NCBI GenBank assembly: GCA_002696735.1
Contig: NZSL01000015.1
Coordinates: forward strand, 1,520 to 65,519
Length of the DNA stretch: 64,000 nucleotides
From: Methylophaga sp.
GTDB lineage: Bacteria; Pseudomonadota; Gammaproteobacteria; Nitrosococcales; Methylophagaceae
Direction: 5' to 3'
The translations under genes were made by a program, and so were the position numbers. A model generated the notes under the pieces. That model was not told the origin of the DNA, ran no database searches, and worked only from the letters and a program-made list of their open reading frames with translations. Below are positions 23,368 to 29,822 of the stretch, piece after piece (positions within the stretch are counted from its first letter, which is position 1; every line of letters starts with the position of its first letter).

Positions 23368-24234
23368 GTGCTTCGCCAGTTTATTCAAAGTTTATTAGGC
23401 AGTCTCTCGGCGCTCTCATTAAGTGCTTGTTCACCGGTAACCGTATTAAACGCCATGGTGCCGGAATCAGGATATCAACATCGAGCAGATCTGATTTATG
23501 GTGACCATCCGCGCCTTAAACTGGATATCTATCAGCCCGTGAATTCAACAGTAACCACGAAACCAGCAACGGTTATTTTCTTTTATGGTGGCGGCTGGGA
23601 AACAGGCGATAAAGCAGATTATAAATTTGTCGCAGAAGCCTTGACTTCACAGGGTGTCATCGTGGTGATTCCCGATTACCGAGTCTACCCTGAAGTCGTA
23701 TTTCCTCAATTTATCGAAGATGCTGCTCAATCAGTGGGCTGGACCAAACAGCATATTGCAGAGTTTGGCGGTGATCCGGAAAAGCTGTTTATTGCCGGAC
23801 ACTCTGCCGGAGCACATATTGCTGCCATGTTGTCGGTGAATCCGCTTTATTTACAGCAGGTTGATATGCAGCCACAGCAGTTGCAAGGAATGATTGGTTT
23901 AGCTGGACCCTATGATTTCCTGCCACTGAAAAGTGACACGTTAAAACAAATTTTTGGCGATGAAAGCAGCCAGTGGCAAAGTCAGCCAGTGAATTTTGTC
24001 ACCAACGATCACCCTCCGATGTTATTACTGGTTGGCACTGATGATCGGACTGTACTACCACGTAACAGTTATCGACTGGCAGATAAACTCAAGCAGCATG
24101 GTAATTCAGTAGAATTGGTGGAGTTTGATGGTTACGGCCATGTGGCTATGGTTGCCAAGCTGGCAAAACCTTTGCGTGGACAAGGTGCTTTACTCGCTCC
24201 AATCACAACATTTATTGAAAAGCATCAGGATTAG
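23368..24234 (+). CDS. Alpha/beta hydrolase, lipoprotein esterase
   Basis: A 288-residue carboxylesterase-type alpha/beta hydrolase. The N-terminus is a lipoprotein signal with the lipobox SLSAC, so it is probably attached to the outer membrane. The oxyanion-hole region is FFYGGGWETGDK, the nucleophile serine is in GHSAGAH, the acid is probably in GTDDRTVLP and the histidine in GYGHVAMV, in the expected order. The start is GTG at 23368 with AAGGA nine bases upstream. Substrate unknown. The coding end overlaps the convergent FAD oxidoreductase gene by four bases. Confidence 0.88.
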   Translation: MLRQFIQSLLGSLSALSLSACSPVTVLNAMVPESGYQHRADLIYGDHPRLKLDIYQPVNSTVTTKPATVIFFYGGGWETGDKADYKFVAEALTSQGVIVVIPDYRVYPEVVFPQFIEDAAQSVGWTKQHIAEFGGDPEKLFIAGHSAGAHIAAMLSVNPLYLQQVDMQPQQLQGMIGLAGPYDFLPLKSDTLKQIFGDESSQWQSQPVNFVTNDHPPMLLLVGTDDRTVLPRNSYRLADKLKQHGNSVELVEFDGYGHVAMVAKLAKPLRGQGALLAPITTFIEKHQD

Positions 24235-25217
24235 CTTAACTGCAGGATGAGTTGTTGTCCCAGTGCCTCTGCACTGCTGAAAGCCGACTCGACTCGACCC
24301 TGAATGCACCAGTCACCGCAAGCCGCCAATTTTAAAGTGTTATCCAGATAAAATTGTTGACCAGTTTGAGCAGGAATATTAGCGAAGACCCAGCGCTTTA
24401 AATCGATATGACTGACTTTACCAGTATCCAGTCCACTGACACGCTGCACTTCATCAAGCATTTGTTGTTTGATTCGCTCATCCTCGACGGCCAGGTTTTC
24501 TTCTGCCCAAATATTATTGGCTTGTATCACCATTGAAAACTCACCGGAGCGAGAAGGTTTGGAGCTATTAACCGACATCCAGCTTATTTTTGCATCTCGT
24601 ACTAACGCGGCTTGCCAGTCGAGAGCGGGGGCATCATTAAAACCCAGCATTAACGCGTAACAGGCCAGCATTTTTGTATGCTCAATAGAATGGTGGCTGG
24701 CAAACTCCTTGGGTAAAAGATTGGCGGTCTGGCTCGCTGGCAGACAGCTGATCACCCAATCAAAATCATCCGCGATTTGCGTCCCTTGGTGCAATAAGCA
24801 CCATTTCCCATTCTGTTGCATAAGATGGGTGATTTGCTGATTAAACTGAATATCCAAGGGGGCAGCGAGCGCCTGAGCAAACGCCTGCATATCAGGACTG
24901 CCAACATAATGTGGATAGTCTGCATTCCACTGGCGTTCTACTACTTTTTCAGCGCCGGCAAATTCTGCGAAATGTGCATCCCAGCGTTCTATCACCTGCT
25001 TTTTGATTAATGGCTGAATAAATTCAGCAAAACGTGGTGTTTTAACCGTAAAAAATTGGGCACCATGATCAAACTGAAATAAGCCCGCGGTACGTGATGC
25101 CAATCTGCCGCCAGCACGTTGCGCTTTTTCGAACAAATGAATGTCCGCGTAGGGTTGAAGTTGATGAGCCAGTGTGAGGCCAGCCAATCCGCTGCCAATA
25201 ATTGCAATTTTGCTCAT
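24231..25217 (-). CDS. FAD/NAD(P)-dependent oxidoreductase (renalase-like amine oxidase fold)
   Basis: A 328-residue flavoprotein. The N-terminal dinucleotide-binding loop is IAIIGSGLAGLTLAHQL, followed by a glutathione-reductase-2-type FAD site (LFEKAQRAGGRLASR, FDHGAQFF). The C-terminus has AACGDWCIQGRVESAFSSA, the second FAD contact. Bacterial proteins of this type are annotated as renalase-like or amine-oxidase-like; the substrate is not known. The ATG at 25217 starts directly at the nucleotide-binding strand and is preferred to an upstream TTG at 25247, though no strong ribosome site is seen. Confidence 0.85.
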   Translation of the reverse strand: MSKIAIIGSGLAGLTLAHQLQPYADIHLFEKAQRAGGRLASRTAGLFQFDHGAQFFTVKTPRFAEFIQPLIKKQVIERWDAHFAEFAGAEKVVERQWNADYPHYVGSPDMQAFAQALAAPLDIQFNQQITHLMQQNGKWCLLHQGTQIADDFDWVISCLPASQTANLLPKEFASHHSIEHTKMLACYALMLGFNDAPALDWQAALVRDAKISWMSVNSSKPSRSGEFSMVIQANNIWAEENLAVEDERIKQQMLDEVQRVSGLDTGKVSHIDLKRWVFANIPAQTGQQFYLDNTLKLAACGDWCIQGRVESAFSSAEALGQQLILQLS

Positions 25218-25284
25218 GTGAGTCCGAGGAGGTAATGAATTTGGCAATCAGACCAGAGTGGTTAAGAAGAGGTTTCTGACAGGC

Positions 25285-25316
25285 GAAAAAAAACCCCAGT
25301 CCGAAGACTGAGGTTT
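25285..25316 (-). terminator. Rho-independent terminator of pqqA
   Basis: On the reverse strand CCTCAGTC and GACTGGGG pair around a UUCG-type tetraloop and run into GGGTTTTTTTTCG. It lies about 20 bases behind the pqqA stop and would isolate this tiny transcript from the oxidoreductase gene. Confidence 0.88.
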
Positions 25317-25338
25317 CTTATTTCTTTATAACTGCGTA

Positions 25339-25410
25339 TTAACGGTTGCAGATATACATTGTTACTTCGAAACCGAAACGCATGTCTGAATATTCTGGTT
25401 TAGTCCACAT
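25339..25410 (-). CDS. pqqA: PqqA, PQQ precursor peptide (23 aa)
   Basis: A 23-residue peptide starting [11 protein letters not shown] and containing GFEVTMY, the PqqA signature. E15 and Y19 are the two residues that PqqE and PqqD join and convert into the pyrroloquinoline quinone skeleton. GAGGAG precedes the ATG by eight bases and a strong terminator follows, so it is a dedicated transcript. None of pqqB, pqqC, pqqD or pqqE lies anywhere in the window: the neighbours are an FAD oxidoreductase and glutathione reductase. PQQ is the cofactor of methanol dehydrogenases, which fits a methylotroph. It may be an extra copy that supplies more precursor to a pqq operon elsewhere, or the only pqqA. 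Confidence 0.93.
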   Translation of the reverse strand: MWTKPEYSDMRFGFEVTMYICNR

Positions 25411-25521
25411 AATCTTTCTCCTCAAATTTGATATCAGCGTTTGCTGACTTAGGTATATATTAACGTGTTCAAACAACTAAAACCTCAGTGATACACCCGA
25501 AGGGACTCAGGATTTTCCTGA

Positions 25522-26877
25522 TTAATCACTTACAGGGGTGCGCATAGTGACAAACTCTTCCGCTGCAGTTGGATGAATGCCAATCGTTGCATCAAAATCT
25601 GTTTTGGTTGCTCCGCATTTAATCGCAATGGCTATGCCCTGCATAATTTCCCCTGCTGAGTCTCCCACCATGTGTGCTCCTAACACTCTATCAGTATCAC
25701 CGTCGACCAGTAACTTCATTAAAGTGCGTTCCTGCGAGCCACCCAAGGTATGTTTCATCGCGCGAAAGTTTGAGCGATATTTCAATACATTTGAATATTC
25801 CTTACGTGCCTGTTCTTCAGTCATACCGACAGTACCGATATTCGGCTGACAAAACACTGTGGTGGCAATATTACTGTAATCCACTTTACAAGGTTGCTTA
25901 TCAAACAGATAGCCAGCCAATGCCATACCCTCGGCTAATGCTACAGGTGTTAGTTCCATACCACCTGTTACATCGCCCAGGGCGTAAATACTGGGTTCAG
26001 ACGTCTGAAAGGTTTTATTAACCTCGATATGTCCACTTTTACCAAGCTTGATATCAACATTTTCCAGTCCCAATCCATCGAGATGTGGTTTCCTGCCGGT
26101 GGCAAATAACACGGTATCAACCGTTAAATGATGACCATCCGACATGGTTAAATATAAACTGTCATCTTTTTGTTTCTTAATTGATGTCACTTCGGTATTA
26201 AAGTGAATATGCACACCATTTTGTTGAATCTGCTCTGCAGCAAATTCAGCCGTCTCTTTATCAAAACCATTAAGTAATCCGCCACCACGGACAATTTGTG
26301 TGACTTGAGCACCCAAGCCATGAAAAATACCGGCAAACTCCACGGCGATATACCCCCCGCCCACAACCGCCAGGCGTTTAGGGAATTCTGCCAAATCAAA
26401 AATTCCATTGGAATCCACTGCATGGGTTTTACCGGGTATATCCGGGATAAATGGCCAGCCGCCCGTAGCAATTAAAATTCGTTCTGTGGTGAATTTCTTA
26501 CCATTTACTTCCACCGTATGGGCATCAATTATTTTGCCTCTGCCATCGATTATCTCAACGCCGGCACGATCCAGAATGCCTTCATAGACACCATTCAAAC
26601 GACTGATTTCATCTGTTTTGTTATCACGTAACGTCGCCCAGTCAAAAGCCGGTTTACTGACTTGCCAGCCAAAGCCTTTGGCATCGTTGAAATGGGCTGA
26701 ATATTCAGAAGCATAAACATAAAGTTTTTTAGGTACACAACCGACATTTACACAAGTTCCGCCCAGATAACGATCTTCGCATACTGCGACTTTTGCACCA
26801 TATGATGCCGCCATGCGGCTGGCTCGAACGCCACCTGAACCGGCACCAATAACAAATAAATCGTAATCGTATTGCAT
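25522..26877 (-). CDS. gor: Glutathione-disulfide reductase
   Basis: FAD flavoenzyme that reduces oxidised glutathione with NADPH. It is 451 residues, the usual length. The N-terminal FAD loop is VIGAGSGGVRASR, the redox-active disulfide is in GGTCVNVGCVPKK, the NADPH-binding loop is VVGGGYIAVEFAG and the C-terminal catalytic histidine is in GIHPTAAEE. An in-frame ATG with CAGGAG upstream sets the start. It follows prx in the same direction with a terminator between, so it probably has its own promoter. It belongs to the peroxide and thiol defence genes of the region. Confidence 0.95.
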   Translation of the reverse strand: MQYDYDLFVIGAGSGGVRASRMAASYGAKVAVCEDRYLGGTCVNVGCVPKKLYVYASEYSAHFNDAKGFGWQVSKPAFDWATLRDNKTDEISRLNGVYEGILDRAGVEIIDGRGKIIDAHTVEVNGKKFTTERILIATGGWPFIPDIPGKTHAVDSNGIFDLAEFPKRLAVVGGGYIAVEFAGIFHGLGAQVTQIVRGGGLLNGFDKETAEFAAEQIQQNGVHIHFNTEVTSIKKQKDDSLYLTMSDGHHLTVDTVLFATGRKPHLDGLGLENVDIKLGKSGHIEVNKTFQTSEPSIYALGDVTGGMELTPVALAEGMALAGYLFDKQPCKVDYSNIATTVFCQPNIGTVGMTEEQARKEYSNVLKYRSNFRAMKHTLGGSQERTLMKLLVDGDTDRVLGAHMVGDSAGEIMQGIAIAIKCGATKTDFDATIGIHPTAAEEFVTMRTPVSD

Positions 26878-26910
26878 CTAAAAAACTCCTGTCTGCCATT
26901 TAACTTTACA

Positions 26911-26945
26911 AAAAAATACCGGACCTGAATGGTCACAGGTCCGGT
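26911..26945 (-). terminator. Rho-independent terminator of prx
   Basis: ACCGGACCTG and CAGGTCCGGT form a perfect ten-base stem around eight bases; on the reverse strand it is followed by TATTTTTTTG. It lies between prx and gor. Confidence 0.9.
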
Positions 26946-26965
26946 GTAATGTGGCTAATACAGCA

Positions 26966-27490
26966 TTATTGTTTATTCAAATAATCCAGCATGGTATCCA
27001 CGCCGCTGACTTCAAACGGGTCATCAGGGCAATTATCCATCTTGCCTGGCTCAGCAAAAAGTTTTTTCACTTCACCATCCACCACATGCATTGAGTAACG
27101 CCATGAACGCTCACCAAAGCCCAGGTTTTCTTTTTTCACCAGCATGTTCATGCCACGGGTAAATTCACCATTACCATCCGGCAGCAATTTGACTTTTTTC
27201 ACGTCCTGACGTTTGCCCCATTGGAACATGGTGAAAGCATCATTTACGGACAGACAATAAACTTCATCAATGCCTTTTGCTTTCAGCTCATCATAGTGTT
27301 CTTCATAACCTGGCAAGTGGGTACTTGAACAGGTCGGGGTAAACGCACCAGGCAATGCGAAGACGATGACACTTTTACCTTTGAAAATTTCATCGGTCGT
27401 AACATCCTGCCAGCGGAAAGGGTTATCGCCACCAATACTTTCATCTCTTACACGGGTTTTAAAAACGACATTAGGTACTCGTTGAGTCAT
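26966..27490 (-). CDS. Prx5-type peroxiredoxin
   Basis: A 174-residue atypical peroxiredoxin of the AhpC/TSA superfamily, Prx5 group. The peroxidatic cysteine is C54 in PGAFTPTCSSTHLPG, the Prx5 signature. It reduces peroxides with glutathione/glutaredoxin or thioredoxin; the nearby glutathione reductase gene makes a glutathione route plausible. No glutaredoxin domain is fused to it, unlike many bacterial Prx5 proteins. AGGAG precedes the ATG. Its promoter region shares a 55-bp block with katA. Confidence 0.93.
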   Translation of the reverse strand: MTQRVPNVVFKTRVRDESIGGDNPFRWQDVTTDEIFKGKSVIVFALPGAFTPTCSSTHLPGYEEHYDELKAKGIDEVYCLSVNDAFTMFQWGKRQDVKKVKLLPDGNGEFTRGMNMLVKKENLGFGERSWRYSMHVVDGEVKKLFAEPGKMDNCPDDPFEVSGVDTMLDYLNKQ

Positions 27491-27547
27491 GTTGTTAATC
27501 TCCTTTTTTGGGGTAGTGGTTTCCTGAACATTTATTCAGTTATGAGC

Positions 27548-27602
27548 AGTGTAGCGGAACAATAATGATTAATAAAACAACTTATTTCGGTTTTATTAAT
27601 CG
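27548..27602 (-). promoter_or_regulatory. prx promoter block shared with katA, with a perfect 12-bp inverted repeat
   Basis: Read towards prx, this block aligns without gaps to the region before katA (42922-42976), with 35 of 55 positions identical and 23 of the first 30. Shared cores are CGATTAAT and AGTTGTTTTA. Both end in a candidate -10 box, here TACACT. In this copy GATTAATAAAAC (27567-27578) and GTTTTATTAATC (27590-27601) are a perfect inverted repeat with 11 bases between. A peroxide-responsive activator such as OxyR is the obvious candidate but is not proven by sequence. Confidence 0.6.
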
Positions 27603-27612
27603 GTAAAAGCGA

Positions 27613-29811
27613 TTAATCTTGGGTCTGACTATTGATATCAATCGCCATATTCAATTGTTGTCCACTACGCTTGTTTCTATACATTGCTTCGTCAGCCAGC
27701 GTGTAAAGCTGTTGTAAATCGTAATCGCTTAATGATTTTGTGGTCGTGATACCAAAGCTGTAATGTAAGCGAATATCACTATGGATGGACTGATTGTAGG
27801 AGTCTACCGTGTTGGATAGCCGCTGCAGAATGGCGGTTTGATCGGTATCGTTCTGATTGACCATCAACACAACAAATTCATCTCCTCCAATACGACCGAT
27901 TAAATCCGAATCACGAAAAGTGCTATTTAATAACGTTGAGAATTGCAGTAAGGCATTATCGCCAGCCTGATGACCATGGCCATCATTGATTTGTTTGAAG
28001 TTGTCCAGATCAAAATAGATCAGCGACGCTTCACAGTCCTGATTACGGCACATTTGCAGAATATGATTGGCCCTGAATTCGAAGCCTCTTCTATTGAGCA
28101 AGCCCGTTAAATGATCTTCACACAGCAGCTGATTGGTGGCGATTTCTTCTTCTACCATTAACGCCAGTTCACCTAATAATCGGGAATCCCGTTCACTGAT
28201 ATAACGTGGTTTATGATCAATCAGGCATAACGCACCCAATTTTTCACCACCGGGGGCTCGGAATGGAAAACCGGCATAAAATCTTATATGAGGCTTATTC
28301 ACCACCAAAGGATTATCATTGAAACGAATATCAAGGGTTGCATCGTTCACGATAAAACTTTTTTCCTGCTCGATCGTATAATTGCAAAAAGCCTGTTCTC
28401 GAGGGGTTTCAGACGCATCTAATCCAACTTTTGATTTAAACCACTGTCTTTCATCATCTAGTAAGGTAATCAGCGCGATCGGTACATCGAACATGCGTTT
28501 TGCTAAACGGGTAATTCGATCAAATCGCTGTTCAGCAGGCGTGTCCATAATTTTCAAGGATTCAAGCGCTTTCAGTCGCTGTTGTTCCAGTGCCAGTTTG
28601 CGCTGTTGTAGCCATTGGCCAATCTGATCGGCGGGGCCCGGCCTGCCAATAAAAAATCCCTGGGCTTTATCGCAACCTTGCTTTTGCAGAAACTGTAGCG
28701 TGGCATAGTCTTCAATGCCTTCAGCAATTACTTTCATATCCAGGCTGTGGGCCAATTCGATGATCGCCTGAATGACCAGTCTTGATTCTCGTGACTGTTG
28801 TGCCGTCATTACAAACGATTTATCGACTTTTACTTCGGAGAACGGCATCCGTACCAGTTGCAACATCGACGAAAAACCCGTTCCAAAGTCATCAATGGAC
28901 AGTTGAAATCCCTTCATCCTTAACCGGGTCAGAATATCCAGAGATGCAACGGGATCATCCATTGCGCCGGTCTCGGTGAGTTCAAGCATGATGGTGTGAA
29001 GTTTTACGTCATGAGAGTCACACAATGCTTCAATCTGATTAAACAGCGTCAGATTGCGTAGTGATAAAGCAGAAATATTGATGGAGCAAAGAAGTTGATG
29101 GGACTGAGGGGTGCCCGGATTTATTCGTTGTTGCTGGCAAAACTGTCTAAACCACGGTAAAGCCTGTTCGAAAACCAGAATGGTTAAATCATCAATCAGA
29201 TTATTTTGCTCGGCAATGGCAATAAAGACATCCGGAGCAATAAATCCGTATTCCTTATGACTCCACCTTGCTAGCGCCTCAAAACCCACTAATTCACCGC
29301 TGGTGCAGTCTACTTTGGGTTGATACGCCAACGTAATTTCCCGGTTGGTAATTGCCTGAGCAACATCTGTGGCTGTAATGGCTGGGACACTGGAAGATGA
29401 TTGCAGCTGTTGGCCATCAAGCAAATCAATCGCATTAAGTGATGGCAAGTCAATCATTTCACGGAAAGCTTTTGGATTAAAGGGTTTCGGTAAAATTCCG
29501 ACAATGTTCAATCCATGTGCTGCCGCTGAGCGGGCGGCGGCCTGTAAAACCTGATGGCCAACCCCGCTGGTAATAATGATTTTGGCAGTGACCAGTTGCT
29601 CCCCCAATGCCCCCAGAACTTCTACCCCATCCATATCGGGCATAATCAGGTCTAATGCAATATGAGTAGGCTGCCACTCATTAAGTAAATTGAAAAAATT
29701 AATTGCATTGGTGGTCACTTTCACTGACATACCAGCGTATTCGGCAACATTGCGGATGGTCTCTCCGGTCAGTTGGTCGTCATCCAGTATCAACAGTTTA
29801 TGATCCGACAT
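27613..29811 (-). CDS. REC-EAL-GAF-GGDEF cyclic-di-GMP response regulator
   Basis: A 732-residue regulator with four domains in the order receiver (about 1-125, aspartate in IALDLIMPDMDG), EAL phosphodiesterase (about 155-400, with GFEALARW and DDFGTGFSS), GAF (about 425-560) and GGDEF cyclase (about 570-725, with IGRIGGDEFVVLM). Both EAL and GGDEF signatures are intact, so either activity is possible. EAL ahead of GGDEF is the reverse of the common order. The gene starts 11 bases after the end of the hybrid kinase, and the two are probably one operon in which the kinase phosphorylates this receiver. Confidence 0.9.
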   Translation of the reverse strand: MSDHKLLILDDDQLTGETIRNVAEYAGMSVKVTTNAINFFNLLNEWQPTHIALDLIMPDMDGVEVLGALGEQLVTAKIIITSGVGHQVLQAAARSAAAHGLNIVGILPKPFNPKAFREMIDLPSLNAIDLLDGQQLQSSSSVPAITATDVAQAITNREITLAYQPKVDCTSGELVGFEALARWSHKEYGFIAPDVFIAIAEQNNLIDDLTILVFEQALPWFRQFCQQQRINPGTPQSHQLLCSINISALSLRNLTLFNQIEALCDSHDVKLHTIMLELTETGAMDDPVASLDILTRLRMKGFQLSIDDFGTGFSSMLQLVRMPFSEVKVDKSFVMTAQQSRESRLVIQAIIELAHSLDMKVIAEGIEDYATLQFLQKQGCDKAQGFFIGRPGPADQIGQWLQQRKLALEQQRLKALESLKIMDTPAEQRFDRITRLAKRMFDVPIALITLLDDERQWFKSKVGLDASETPREQAFCNYTIEQEKSFIVNDATLDIRFNDNPLVVNKPHIRFYAGFPFRAPGGEKLGALCLIDHKPRYISERDSRLLGELALMVEEEIATNQLLCEDHLTGLLNRRGFEFRANHILQMCRNQDCEASLIYFDLDNFKQINDGHGHQAGDNALLQFSTLLNSTFRDSDLIGRIGGDEFVVLMVNQNDTDQTAILQRLSNTVDSYNQSIHSDIRLHYSFGITTTKSLSDYDLQQLYTLADEAMYRNKRSGQQLNMAIDINSQTQD

Positions 29812-29822
29812 CTATTAATCTC

